Shown here: positions 16,139 through 26,089 of the stretch, in pieces
Layout: every line of letters begins with the position of its first letter
Position numbering within the stretch: the first letter of the stretch is position 1
Source: an uncultured Bacteroidales bacterium
Lineage (GTDB): Bacteria; Bacteroidota; Bacteroidia; Bacteroidales; WCHB1-69
DNA length: 32,824 bases
NCBI GenBank assembly: GCA_937949745.1
Contig: CALECM010000102.1
Location: 1-32,824 of the forward strand
Direction: 5' to 3'
Notes under the pieces: model-generated
What the model saw: only the letters and a program-made list of their open reading frames with translations
Databases searched by the model: none
What the model was told of the DNA's origin: nothing
Position numbers and translations under genes: made by a program

Positions 16139-16648
16139 ATGAAAAAATCAGGTATTACAGCCATGGTATGTTTAGCAATTATAACACTTATATCATGTGG
16201 TAACAATAATCAAGCAAAAAATTCAACAATGGAAACGACGGAAGATAGAAATGAAAATATTTTTCCCAAAGGGGAAAAAGCTTCTAACGATTACTTTACG
16301 GGGACCGTATTTGTAGAACCTCTTTTAAATTCGGAAGATATGGAAGGATTGTATACCGTGGGACAGGTGACCTTCGAACCCGGTGCCCGTACCAATTGGC
16401 ATACACATCCGATCGGACAGGTATTGCTTGTGCTGGACGGTAACGGTTTTTATCAGGAACGTGGCAAATCCGCCCGTAAACTGACCAAAGGAAGTGTGGT
16501 CGCTATACCTAAAGATGTGGAACACTGGCACGGTGCTACCGCGGATTCCCGATTTGCTCATATCGCTATTTCCAATATGGCGGACGGAAATAACGTAACC
16601 TGGATGACCCCGGTGAATAACGAAGAATATAGCCAGGTAAATCCATAA
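16139..16648 (+). CDS. Cupin-domain lipoprotein
   Basis: Lipoprotein of 169 residues with signal ending in LISC (C20). A single cupin domain covers about 65-145. The metal ligands are H88 and H90 in WHTHPIGQ, Q94, and H129 with H131 nearby in EHWHG. The arrangement resembles small cupins such as hydroxynitrile-lyase-like (TM1287/MnSOD-cupin group) proteins, often found beside carboxymuconolactone-decarboxylase genes, as here. It lies between the CMD-like and DUF362 genes, each spaced by about 30 bases. The metal is probably Mn or Fe; the reaction is unknown. Confidence 0.9.
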   Translation: MKKSGITAMVCLAIITLISCGNNNQAKNSTMETTEDRNENIFPKGEKASNDYFTGTVFVEPLLNSEDMEGLYTVGQVTFEPGARTNWHTHPIGQVLLVLDGNGFYQERGKSARKLTKGSVVAIPKDVEHWHGATADSRFAHIAISNMADGNNVTWMTPVNNEEYSQVNP

Positions 16649-16681
16649 TTAAGATTAGCATAAACGAACAAATGGAATTTT

Positions 16682-17680
16682 ATGAATACTATGAAAAAAA
16701 TATGGATCATAACGCTCGCCTTTACCATACCCTGTTTTTTTCCGGTTTACGGATGTTCTCCTAATGATAAGATCTCGGAAGAACCTGATAATATAACTGG
16801 TCGGGAAGATCGTGCGAAAGTCTATTTTACCAAAGAAATATCGCCGGAAAGCCTGATGAAAATATACCAGGCGCTGGGACGTGAAGCCAAAGGTGACAAA
16901 GTAGCAATAAAAATAAGTACCGGAGAACCCGGAGGACACAATTACCTGAAACCGGAATTGATCAAAAATCTGGTTCAGCATGTGAATGGAACGATTATTG
17001 AGTGCAATACCGCTTATGGCGGAAGACGTTCCGGTACCAGGAACCATCTGAAAGCAGCCCATGATCACGGATTTACGGCTATTGCCGAGGTCGACATCAT
17101 GGATGCGGACGGCGAAGTGAACCTGCCGGTGACGGGAGGAAAACATATTACGCGGGATATTGTGGGTAAGAACTTCCTGAATTATGACTTTACCATTATC
17201 CTGTCCCATTTCAAAGGACATGCTATGGCGGGATTCGGCGGCGCAATCAAAAATATGTCGATCGGGATCGCTTCTGCCAACGGCAAACGCTTGATACATT
17301 CGGCAGGAACCAGCACCACGAGCTGGGGAAACCCGACCCAGGAAGAATTCCTTGAAACCATGTCCGAAGCGGCAAAAGCGGTCGCCGACCATTGCGGTGA
17401 AAAAATAATCTATATAAGTGTGATGAATAATCTTTCCGTGGATTGTGACTGCTCGTCCAATCCTGCCCGTCCCGAAATGGGCGATATCGGTATTCTGGCT
17501 TCGCTTGATCCGGTGGCACTTGATAAGGCGTGTGTGGATATGGTATATGCTTCTGCCGACCATGGGAAGATCCATCTGGTTCAGCGTATAGAATCAAAGA
17601 AAGGCATACACGCAGTTGAATATGCCGAAAAAATAGGGATGGGAAGCCGGAAATATGTTCTGGTTGATATAGATCAATAA
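16682..17680 (+). CDS. DUF362 lipoprotein
   Basis: DUF362 protein of 332 residues. The start is the ATG at 16682; M4 at 16691 is equally possible. The signal ends in VYGC (C25), so it is a likely lipoprotein. Conserved parts of the family are seen: VAIKISTGEPG (74-84), SHFKGHAMAGFGGAIKNMSIG (175-195, glycine-rich), the CDC pair C255/C257, and MGDIGILASLDPVALDKACVD (266-286). Many DUF362 proteins carry a carboxy-terminal ferredoxin; this one ends without it. Placement outside the cytoplasm is unusual enough to note. It is the last gene of the CMD-cupin-DUF362 set. Confidence 0.9.
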   Translation: MNTMKKIWIITLAFTIPCFFPVYGCSPNDKISEEPDNITGREDRAKVYFTKEISPESLMKIYQALGREAKGDKVAIKISTGEPGGHNYLKPELIKNLVQHVNGTIIECNTAYGGRRSGTRNHLKAAHDHGFTAIAEVDIMDADGEVNLPVTGGKHITRDIVGKNFLNYDFTIILSHFKGHAMAGFGGAIKNMSIGIASANGKRLIHSAGTSTTSWGNPTQEEFLETMSEAAKAVADHCGEKIIYISVMNNLSVDCDCSSNPARPEMGDIGILASLDPVALDKACVDMVYASADHGKIHLVQRIESKKGIHAVEYAEKIGMGSRKYVLVDIDQ

Positions 17681-18019
17681 AAATTTCTGAAAAACGGAAA
17701 TTCCGGCTTTAGTCTTCATTCATATCCATTAGTCCTTACGAGGTTTTCATTCTAAAAAAATACGTTTGGATTCGGTCGAAAATATCCGGTATATTGTAAT
17801 GATAAATCAAGTCGCTTTTTTGTGAAATCTTATTGAACGCTAAGATTTGACAATAAATCATCCGATTGTAATCCAAACATGAACAACCCGGCACATTGCT
17901 CGTTTGGTAAAGGGTAAGGAACGGGATTTATGATCCGGAATAGTTTTATAAGGAAATGATTCTTTCGATAGTGTGAGGGAAATCTATATTCCGGCATCAA
18001 AATATTAAATATGGAAAAC
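17681..18019. other. About 340-base intergenic region, no gene seen
   Basis: AT-rich, without a convincing reading frame. The minus-strand frame here is the antisense of the VOC gene plus noncoding sequence. A short CGGAAATTCCG palindrome is at 17695-17705, too short a loop for a hairpin. Confidence 0.5.
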
Positions 18020-18049
18020 TTTGGAATATCTTTAATGAAGATAATTTTA
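18020..18049 (+). promoter_or_regulatory. Candidate promoter of the VOC gene
   Basis: TTTG (18020-18023) and TAATTTTA (18042-18049, one mismatch to TAnnTTTG) are separated by 18 bases. Transcription would start near 18056, 17 bases before the ATG. Confidence 0.4.
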
Positions 18050-18072
18050 TTCGGAATAATAATAAAAAAACA

Positions 18073-18429
18073 ATGGAAGCGAGAATAAAATATGCGACGA
18101 TGATCGTAGAAAATATGGAAGAATCCGTCAATTTCTATCAGGATGTAATGGGATTTGAAATCGACAGTCGGTATGATCCTGCGCCCGGGATCTCGATCAC
18201 CCTGATGAAGAGCAGGGGAGAGACCATGATCGAACTGATCAAAGATAATGTTCACCAGGTGGGTTTCTATGATATTGGAATGGAAATTGAGGATATGGAA
18301 GCGACCGTGGCGGAATTAAAATCAAAAGGTGTGAAAATACTTCAGGAACCCCAACCCACACTGGTCGGTAGTTTTGCCTTAGCCGAAGATCCTAACGGAG
18401 TAAGGATAGGATTTATAAAGCACGATTGA
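18073..18429 (+). CDS. VOC/glyoxalase-like protein
   Basis: Single VOC-fold protein of 118 residues with two beta-alpha-beta-beta-beta halves: first ESVNFYQDVMGFEI, last FALAEDPNGVRIGFI. The usual metal ligands are poorly kept. The first strand has YAT where the family has H or Q, and the final glutamate position has G113 in VRIGF; only E54 is a clear candidate ligand. A metal-free binding or resistance-type role is therefore more likely than a glyoxalase I reaction. The gene is alone, 134 bases before the CorA gene. Confidence 0.85.
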   Translation: MEARIKYATMIVENMEESVNFYQDVMGFEIDSRYDPAPGISITLMKSRGETMIELIKDNVHQVGFYDIGMEIEDMEATVAELKSKGVKILQEPQPTLVGSFALAEDPNGVRIGFIKHD

Positions 18430-18563
18430 TTTCTTATAGAATCATCATTGGGAGTAGAATCCGGTTTCACAATTGATTAAAAGTCATTTTGGAATATCTC
18501 AAATAATCGTTCTGCATTTATTATTAATCGAAGATCCGTAGTCCTCCTTAAATTCATATTGAT

Positions 18564-19520
18564 ATGATTGAATTGGTGTATAAAAACAATAGAATAGTAA
18601 GTGTCCATAGTGTGAATGAAATTACGGATGAAAAAATGAATTTTAGCATTGCCCAATTTCAGGATTCAACCATGGAGGATAGGGAATGGCTTAGGAAAAA
18701 TTTCAATCTCGATTTTTCTATAATGTCACATTATGAGGATATTGAGATCAGTTCCCACTTATTGGAATCGGATGATCAGATCTCTTTTCACTTCTCTCTT
18801 CCTTATTTCAATAAAGAAGGAAAAATGACGGAAGAACCTGTGTTTTTTATTATGGCGTCCAATAGGGTGTTCTTTTTTACAAGTTCTGTCCTGGACGAAT
18901 ATTTCACGGCCATATATGCCAATAAAGTTTTCGATCTCCGGAAATTAACGGATATAGATCACGATATATTCAAATTGCCTTTTGAATTTATTTCGGACTA
19001 TTACGCCGATATTACCGAGAATCTTGCTAAAAGAATCAAGGTTATCGCAGGCAAAGTTTTGGTTGACAATACTTTTACCGATAAGGATATGAACATCATT
19101 ACCGGATATAGTTTTAATAATCTGCTGATCAAAGAATCTTTAAATGAAGCCATACGTCTTTTCCATCTCTGTAAGAAAACTGATTTCGGGACGACGGCCG
19201 TGATCAAAGATACCATCAATACGGAATTAGACGATATGATTGTGGTATCCGATTATATCCAGTTTAATCTGGAAAGGCTCAGGGATCTGCAGGATCATAT
19301 CAATAATAAAATAGACTTCGAGCAAAACCGGATCTTTAAAATCCTTACCGTCGCCACTATATGTATCGCATTGCCCACCCTTGTGGCGGGAATATACGGA
19401 ATGAATTTTGAGGTTATGCCGGAGCTCAAATGGAATTTCGCATATCCCCTTGTCATCATTCTAATGGTTTTATGCGCCATTTTACCCTATTTTTATTTCA
19501 AAAGGAAAAAATGGTTATAA
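18564..19520 (+). CDS. CorA-family divalent cation transporter
   Basis: Magnesium/divalent cation channel protein of 318 residues. A large cytoplasmic funnel domain (1-250) ends in a long helix (about 195-255, NTELDDMIVVSDYIQFNLERL). Two carboxy-terminal membrane helices follow: 258-278 and 292-312. The signature GMN is at 279-281 in YGMNFEVMPELKW, followed by a short periplasmic loop. Homopentamer in the inner membrane by family knowledge. The positive end KRKKW is also typical. Mg2+ is the default substrate; Co2+ or Ni2+ cannot be excluded. Confidence 0.93.
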   Translation: MIELVYKNNRIVSVHSVNEITDEKMNFSIAQFQDSTMEDREWLRKNFNLDFSIMSHYEDIEISSHLLESDDQISFHFSLPYFNKEGKMTEEPVFFIMASNRVFFFTSSVLDEYFTAIYANKVFDLRKLTDIDHDIFKLPFEFISDYYADITENLAKRIKVIAGKVLVDNTFTDKDMNIITGYSFNNLLIKESLNEAIRLFHLCKKTDFGTTAVIKDTINTELDDMIVVSDYIQFNLERLRDLQDHINNKIDFEQNRIFKILTVATICIALPTLVAGIYGMNFEVMPELKWNFAYPLVIILMVLCAILPYFYFKRKKWL

Positions 19521-20060
19521 TGGGTTACTGATTTTTTACCTTATATTACCTCAGGTTGACAATCATGTGGTTTGAGTAGATGAGAACTCTGGCCCTGCCG
19601 AATTTCATTTGTTTTTTAATTTATAAGGAATTTATCAGATATGAAATTATGATCCTTCCTCTTAATAGCTTATAATTATAGATGCAACTAAGATTATCAT
19701 ATTATAATCAATATAATATAAATAAATAAGAAATTTAAAACAAAAAATACTTATTTTGTCAATTTTGTTCTTTTTTAAGATGCCATTATAGTGGAATATA
19801 TTGTGTATTACAATATTATTAGATAATAATAATTATATATATTATATATTATTAATTAAATTTATAACTCAATTTTCTATTAAATATATGATAATCTTAT
19901 AGTTATTGGTTGTACTCATTTTTGTGTAAAAATATTCATAACTTTTTTACGAAACTAACCGGGAAAAAAATATATTTGTCCTGCTATTTTACTATCTTTT
20001 GTTGACCCCAAATCTATTTTCAATTTTTACGAAAAGTAATTATTTAATTTATAGTAAGTT
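19521..20060. other. 540-base AT-rich leader before the Rhs operon
   Basis: No gene. Most of 19600-19960 is strongly AT-rich, with runs such as AATTATATATATTATATATT near 19830-19850. The only promoter-like match is the one at 19971-19978. Such a tract could be an H-NS-like silencing target, a bent promoter region or a border of transferred DNA; the sequence alone does not decide. Confidence 0.6.
19971..19978 (+). promoter_or_regulatory. Candidate -7 element of the Rhs operon
   Basis: TATATTTG matches TAnnTTTG. A T-run at 19943-19948 lies 22 bases upstream as a weak -33. The leader to the ATG at 20061 would be about 75 bases. Confidence 0.4.
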
Positions 20061-23000
20061 ATGATTCTAAAAATCAGGAACAGTAAGTTTGTAAAGTTCA
20101 TATCCGTATGGGTATTACTTAATTTTATTTTGGAGTTTTTAATGCCTCTCCGCTTATTAGCCTTAACGGGCGGTCCGAGCCAACCGGAAATGGCGGGTTT
20201 CACCCCATTGGATACTGACAGTATGGTGGATCTTTTTAGTGGTAATTTTCATTATACCATTCCTTTGCTGGTAGTGCCCGGCCCCAACGGCGGTTATCCG
20301 GTCAATTTAAACTATAACTCCGGTATTGGTATGGAACATGAAGCGTCCTGGGTAGGCCTGGGATGGAACCTAAATCCCGGCGCTATTAACCGGCAGGTAC
20401 GTGGTATTCCGGATGACAGCAATGGAGATCAAGTTACGAAAATTCACAAACGCAGAAATAACAATACTTTTATTTTCTCGCCCGGTGGGGGAGTGGAAGT
20501 TTTCGGGGCGAATTTCGGGATCGGAGCTAACCTTGCCAGTTCTATAGTTTATAACACTTATATGGGTATTTCGCTCAGCAACCATTATGGTGTTTCCGCT
20601 TCCTATGTCCGGCCGGATGAAATCAAAAAGAAGCGGAATAAGATCGTAACCGGCAATTTGGGAATTAATTTCGATTCCAATAACGGAATATCACCGAGTT
20701 TTTCCATGAGTGGAAAAATTTCCAAGAACCTGACCATCGGAGGTAATTTCGGTTACAATAGCAAAAGCGGAGCCTATACTTTCGGAAACCAGATCACGCT
20801 CAAAGTATACAAATCACACATGGCAGAAGATAAAAACGGGGTCAATCAAAATGCTGTTTCAGAAATAGGGACACGGATCGGCGCATCGTTTTCAACAGCT
20901 TCCACGCTTCCACCGGTAAGCGTACCTCTCATAACCAATACATTTGCCGCTTCTTTTCAGTTTGGAGGTGCGGGAGCATTCGTGGAAGGTTTCGGCAGGA
21001 TTGCCGCCAGTGTCTGTATCCAGCAAACACAATCCCGTCCTATACAAACACCAGCCTACGGACTGCTATATACGCATAACGCCACCAAAACTTCCTTACA
21101 GGATTACAACCGGGAAAAAGATCTGGGAGTTGATGAGTATTCGCTCAATCTTCCTCTCCCTGTGGTCACCCATGATATTTACACGATTAACGGAGAACTC
21201 CTGAATGGAAATTTCAGGGCTTACAGATCTGATTACGGGCATTTTTTTGATAATTACGTGGAAAACACTAGTGCTACTATGGATATAGGAGGTGATTTGG
21301 CCTTGGGTGAAGGTTCGCAGGCCGGAGCAGCCATAGCCAATTCAGAGAGTACCGGCAGTAACGGCGACTGGAGTGCCGGTTACGACAAGTTATTGGCCTA
21401 TAAAAGCAAAAGGGAATATGGCAACCGGAAAGCAGAAGACCCGGAAGGTGTTGAACCGGCATTGTATGAACCGTTTTATTTTAAAATGAACGGGGAAAAG
21501 ACTGCCACGCCTGATGAATACTTGAATAATCTTCTGGGAGAAAATGCGGTCAGTTTCCCTTTGAAGAAAAATATAGGCGCTTCCCTTTTCGGCATTAAAA
21601 AACGGATATACAATATTTCACGAACACTGAGAAATAACGGAGGAAAAGATCAGGATATGAGAAGTTTTGTTCAGCAGGAGCGCACCAAAAGAACTTATAA
21701 TATAGAGTATGAAACCAGGGGTAGTACGAACGGTACCAAAAATAAAGATCATGTGGACCGGTTTACAGTGGTTAATGGGAACGGGGAACGGTTTACATAC
21801 GGGAAACCATTATACAACCTAGTAGAAAAAGAAGTAGCCTTTTCCTTACCGTCTCAAAATATATCCACAGCGCTCAAAAAGAGTACAGTGGAATCATATC
21901 CTGACGTTTGTGTAGATCCGGATGCTAATATGACCCAGAGGATGGGGAAAGAACGGCTCTATACGTCCACAACTACACCCGCCTATGCCTATACGTATCC
22001 TATTCAATATATTACATCGCCTGACTATGTGGACCGGACGGGAAACGGTCCCAGCGATGATGATTTCGGGTACTGGGTGAAATTTGATTACACGCAAATC
22101 CAGCCTTACAAATGGCGGTTTCCTTTTAAAGGAGCACATCTGATGATCGGCGATGTTTCAAACCGGCAGGACGATAAAGGGAACTATACTTACGGAGAGA
22201 AAGAGATTTCCTATTTATCGGAAATCACCACCAAAACCCATAAAGCGGTCTTTTACACCAGTGAGCGGAAAGATGCGGGTGAAGCAAAAAATGAAAGAGA
22301 AGGCGGATTAGGAACCGTGCACTTGCGTAAATTAGACAGTATCCGCTTATATTCCCGGGAAGATTTGTCCGTCCCGATCAAAACCGTTCATTTCGAATAT
22401 GATTACAGTTTGTGTAATAACGTACCTAACAGTTCCCTCCCGACCAGTACCAGAGAAAGAGGGAAACTCACCTTGAAAAAGGTGTATTTTACTTACGCTG
22501 CTAATGAAAAAGGGAAGGAGAACCCCTATGTTTTTACCTATTTTTCCAATGATAACTACAATTACGATCCGGTAAAAATGGACAGATGGGGCAATTACAA
22601 AGGTAATGCAAATTATTTTGAACATTATGTAAGTCAGAATAATAAAGCGCAGCAAGACCGTTGGGCAAGAGCGTGGTCTCTTTCCGGCATCCGGCTTCCT
22701 TCGGGCGGAACGATTGATGTCGAATATGAAAGCGGAGATTATGCCTATGTGCAAAATAAACAGGCCATGTATATGGCCCGGCTGACCCGCACTTCTCCTT
22801 TCACCGGTAAAGGGCCTCACTATGTCTATTTTCAGATAGAGTCGGGGCGGGACCCCAAAGAATATGTAACCGGGTTTGATCACAACCTGATGTTCTTTAA
22901 AGCATCGGTCAGGGCTACGGATCAAATAAAAGAACCCGATTATGTACAGGGCTATATTAAAGTGAAGCCTGAAACGGCCCGTAAGGTAAGTAATACCGAG

Positions 23001-26000
23001 GGTTATGTCGAAGTTGAAAAATTTGACGCTTACAATATCCACCCTATTTATTTCCTGTGTCTCCAGCATCTCAGGAATAACCGTCCGGATATTCTGTTTA
23101 ACGGCTACGATGCAAACGATACCCAAAGTGATATCAAAACCTTTTTCAATGCATTGGTTTCACAGGGTATCGTGGCACAGGCGAATGCGATGTACGGAAA
23201 TGATAATTTTTATCGCTATTGCGTAAATAAAACTTCCTATTTTAATCAATTGCTGAATACGTCTGATATGGTTTCTTATTTAAGGCTCAACGTACCCGAT
23301 AAAATAAAATACGGAGGCGGGGCAAGGGTAAAGAGCATAACCTTAAATGATAACTGGGATAAATCGGATCCGGCACAATACAGGCGCGAATATGTTTACA
23401 GGAAAATGGAAAACGGCAAAATGATCAGCTCCGGAGTAGCTGAATATGAACCCATGGTAGGGGCGGAAGAGACCGCCTTACGATATCCGGTATATGATGA
23501 AAGTACCGGACTTTTCTTCAAAGAAGATGAGATATACAGCGAAGTTCCCTATGGGGAAAGCTATTTCCCGGGAGCGAACGTAGGATATAGCCAGGTGATC
23601 GTCAGGACATATACCCCTTCTAATGTGCGGTTATCCACATCCGGAATCCAGGTGAACCGTTTCTATACCGCTTATGATTTTCCGATCACCGTTTCGCAGA
23701 CACGCCTCCAGGTTGAGATAGATCCTGTTCCCGGTATATTGAATATCATCACGGCCGGATTTAAGCAGGTCTCTTCATCCGCTTATTCACAGGGTTATTT
23801 GGTAGAATTGAATGACATGCATGGGAAAACCCGCTCTGTTGCCACTTATCCATATCAATATACGGCTAACGATAGCGAATTGGCTTCTATGATCGATAAT
23901 ACCGGACCTATATCTTCTGTGGAATATTATTATAAAGAGAAAAAGGTACGCGGCATCCGTAAGCTGGATAATCATGTTAGCGTATTAACGGAAGATGCCG
24001 TAGCTGAAAAAAAACGATTGGGGCAAATGTTTGATTTCGTGGTGGATATGCGCGAGAATCATACGGTGAGCAGAGGGGCAGGAGTGGCAGCCAACGTGAT
24101 GCTGGCTTCCAACCTTGTACCACTGCCGGGCGTATCGGCTATGCCGTCCGTCGATTCTTTCGAAGAGACAGTGCGCTCCGTTTCTACGGCCAAGGTAATT
24201 TATAATTCGGGTATTCTGGAAAAGACAGTTGCCTATAATAACGGTTCGAAAATTACGACTACTAATATTCACTTCGATCCCTATACCGGCGAAGCGCTGA
24301 TGAGCTCCGTCACCAACGAATTTGATAAACCGGTATACAATTATACGATGCCGGCTTACTGGTTTCATGACAATATGGGAAGCGGGGCCGACAACTACAG
24401 GGCAGCCTATATGAGAACATGGAATACGTATAATACGCTTACACCTTTCAGGCAGTATGACAGGTTTATTTATAATAATAATCCTGTTACGCTTGATAAT
24501 ATCGGCGGAAGCGCTCAGAATACCAATGTAAAATACTGGGATGCGGCGGGAACCAACCGGTCTGTTTATCCCTCCGAATTTGAAATCTATCGTTCGGGAA
24601 AAAGCAACCAGTTAAACGCTGTCGCGGCCTCTACTCTTTCGCTTACCGATCCGGTAGCGGAGAGAAGGTTTCCGCTATTCCAAACCTTTAATGATAAACC
24701 CGATAAGTGTATTACCTACACCGATTGCCAAGGCACCCAACGTTACGCCAAAGTTTTTTTCTATCAAAACAGGCTTTATTTCGCCAGTGATGAAAGAGTG
24801 ATGGGAGATATTTGTTCTATTCCTGAAGGGAGTATTATTCAAAATAACCTTTCTTATGTCGTCGTAAATACGCCTTCTAATTTGGCTGCTTATCCTGTCG
24901 AATCATTCAGGTTTTATAAAAGGGGATCTCAGGTGGAAATTTTCAGAAATGGTTCCAGAATAGGAATTTATCCGTGGTCCGATCCTCGTAGTATATTTCC
25001 CGAATGCCAGGACGGAATGTTGCTGGCATCGGCCGTGGAATTCGGCAACCAATGGATTTATCCTTATCGGGACGTAGGAGTCTCCGCACCCAATAACGGG
25101 CAGGAACACTATCTGGGAATCAGAAATATCAACAGGCCCTTGCGCTCCAATGTTTTTATCACCGAACGGAAACAAACGGGCGAATATCCCGATTATATGA
25201 CCAATGCCGCTTACGACGGAACCTTCGAATCTTTCAGCTATTTCCTGCATCAGGGAGGAAATGCCGAAAATATACAGGATCCCTGGAAATGGTCCGCTGA
25301 AATTACCAAGTTCAGTCCTTTTAATTTTGAAATAGAAAACAGGAACGCCCTTGGAATCTATTCATCCGCCTTATACGGCTATAAAAATTCGCTTGCGACA
25401 GCGATGGCCAACAATGCCCGTTATTGCGAAATCGGATACGACAGCTTTGAGAATGACCTCGCGGGGACTTCCATCGCCAATAAGCAAAGAGGGCATTTCC
25501 TATATACTGGGGGTACCATAGTGGACGGAGGGCATACCGGTAAAAAGTCGGTAAGGCATTCTAATCTTTCTTTTAACGTCAATCTGCAAACGGATTTATC
25601 CGCGGCAATTAATAATGGCGTAATGACATTGCAACGGGGAAAGACTTACCTTTTCTCATGTTGGGTCAGTTCTAATTTATATGAACTCTCCGCAATTAAA
25701 GGGGCTGCTTTCAATGCCACAGTAGGTAATGTTACCATCAGTAACATAGAAATCCAGGGCAGTATAGACGGATGGCAGAAAGTTGAATTTGAATTTACTG
25801 TTCCTCAAAATAATCAGCTCTCGCTTAGTATTATTCTCAGGAGGAATGATTCCCATAATTTTTATTTTGATGATGTCCGCATACTGCCGGCCGGTGCCAA
25901 TATGAGAAGTTATGTGTATGATCCTTCCACTTACCGGCTGATAGCGGAAATGGACGAAAACAACTATGCCTCTTTTTATAATTATGATGAAGAAGGCATT

Positions 26001-26075
26001 TTGGTACAGGTTAAAAAAGAAACCGAGAGAGGAGTGATGACATTGCAAACTACGCGTCAAAACCTGAAACATTAA
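20061..26075 (+). CDS. Giant exported SpvB/TcB-like amino-terminal shell protein
   Basis: Protein of 2004 residues. An amino-terminal hydrophobic stretch (about 11-36) looks like a Sec signal peptide. Residues 37-120 carry GGPSQPEMAGFTPLDTDSM and LNYNSGIGMEHEASWVGLGW (83-102), the pattern known from the SpvB/TcB-type entry domain of Rhs and Tc toxin proteins. Residues about 178-330 are rich in short alternating glycine/aromatic strands. The middle (about 500-1700) has long beta-rich, YD-like stretches but no Rhs core motif. Residues about 1830-1943 form a jelly-roll-like domain (WQKVEFEFTVP, FYFDDVRILP). The carboxy terminus has YNYDEEGILVQVKKETERG. It is 14 bases upstream of the next gene. 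It looks like half of a shell protein whose core is encoded two genes later. Confidence 0.85.
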   Translation: MILKIRNSKFVKFISVWVLLNFILEFLMPLRLLALTGGPSQPEMAGFTPLDTDSMVDLFSGNFHYTIPLLVVPGPNGGYPVNLNYNSGIGMEHEASWVGLGWNLNPGAINRQVRGIPDDSNGDQVTKIHKRRNNNTFIFSPGGGVEVFGANFGIGANLASSIVYNTYMGISLSNHYGVSASYVRPDEIKKKRNKIVTGNLGINFDSNNGISPSFSMSGKISKNLTIGGNFGYNSKSGAYTFGNQITLKVYKSHMAEDKNGVNQNAVSEIGTRIGASFSTASTLPPVSVPLITNTFAASFQFGGAGAFVEGFGRIAASVCIQQTQSRPIQTPAYGLLYTHNATKTSLQDYNREKDLGVDEYSLNLPLPVVTHDIYTINGELLNGNFRAYRSDYGHFFDNYVENTSATMDIGGDLALGEGSQAGAAIANSESTGSNGDWSAGYDKLLAYKSKREYGNRKAEDPEGVEPALYEPFYFKMNGEKTATPDEYLNNLLGENAVSFPLKKNIGASLFGIKKRIYNISRTLRNNGGKDQDMRSFVQQERTKRTYNIEYETRGSTNGTKNKDHVDRFTVVNGNGERFTYGKPLYNLVEKEVAFSLPSQNISTALKKSTVESYPDVCVDPDANMTQRMGKERLYTSTTTPAYAYTYPIQYITSPDYVDRTGNGPSDDDFGYWVKFDYTQIQPYKWRFPFKGAHLMIGDVSNRQDDKGNYTYGEKEISYLSEITTKTHKAVFYTSERKDAGEAKNEREGGLGTVHLRKLDSIRLYSREDLSVPIKTVHFEYDYSLCNNVPNSSLPTSTRERGKLTLKKVYFTYAANEKGKENPYVFTYFSNDNYNYDPVKMDRWGNYKGNANYFEHYVSQNNKAQQDRWARAWSLSGIRLPSGGTIDVEYESGDYAYVQNKQAMYMARLTRTSPFTGKGPHYVYFQIESGRDPKEYVTGFDHNLMFFKASVRATDQIKEPDYVQGYIKVKPETARKVSNTEGYVEVEKFDAYNIHPIYFLCLQHLRNNRPDILFNGYDANDTQSDIKTFFNALVSQGIVAQANAMYGNDNFYRYCVNKTSYFNQLLNTSDMVSYLRLNVPDKIKYGGGARVKSITLNDNWDKSDPAQYRREYVYRKMENGKMISSGVAEYEPMVGAEETALRYPVYDESTGLFFKEDEIYSEVPYGESYFPGANVGYSQVIVRTYTPSNVRLSTSGIQVNRFYTAYDFPITVSQTRLQVEIDPVPGILNIITAGFKQVSSSAYSQGYLVELNDMHGKTRSVATYPYQYTANDSELASMIDNTGPISSVEYYYKEKKVRGIRKLDNHVSVLTEDAVAEKKRLGQMFDFVVDMRENHTVSRGAGVAANVMLASNLVPLPGVSAMPSVDSFEETVRSVSTAKVIYNSGILEKTVAYNNGSKITTTNIHFDPYTGEALMSSVTNEFDKPVYNYTMPAYWFHDNMGSGADNYRAAYMRTWNTYNTLTPFRQYDRFIYNNNPVTLDNIGGSAQNTNVKYWDAAGTNRSVYPSEFEIYRSGKSNQLNAVAASTLSLTDPVAERRFPLFQTFNDKPDKCITYTDCQGTQRYAKVFFYQNRLYFASDERVMGDICSIPEGSIIQNNLSYVVVNTPSNLAAYPVESFRFYKRGSQVEIFRNGSRIGIYPWSDPRSIFPECQDGMLLASAVEFGNQWIYPYRDVGVSAPNNGQEHYLGIRNINRPLRSNVFITERKQTGEYPDYMTNAAYDGTFESFSYFLHQGGNAENIQDPWKWSAEITKFSPFNFEIENRNALGIYSSALYGYKNSLATAMANNARYCEIGYDSFENDLAGTSIANKQRGHFLYTGGTIVDGGHTGKKSVRHSNLSFNVNLQTDLSAAINNGVMTLQRGKTYLFSCWVSSNLYELSAIKGAAFNATVGNVTISNIEIQGSIDGWQKVEFEFTVPQNNQLSLSIILRRNDSHNFYFDDVRILPAGANMRSYVYDPSTYRLIAEMDENNYASFYNYDEEGILVQVKKETERGVMTLQTTRQNLKH

Positions 26076-26089
26076 TTCAAAAAGATCTT

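Noticed and set aside
16655..17575. Minus-strand frame of 306 codons opposite the DUF362 gene.
   Set aside because: Antisense shadow of a well-supported gene, with atypical composition (many H, R, F) and no recognisable domain.
19820..19870. AT repeats before the Rhs operon considered as an origin or attachment site.
   Set aside because: No iterons, DnaA boxes, integrase gene or flanking direct repeats were seen.
22347..23126. Long minus-strand frame of 259 codons inside the first giant gene.
   Set aside because: It is rich in I, V and F with no motif and sits opposite a confident coding frame; it is an antisense shadow.
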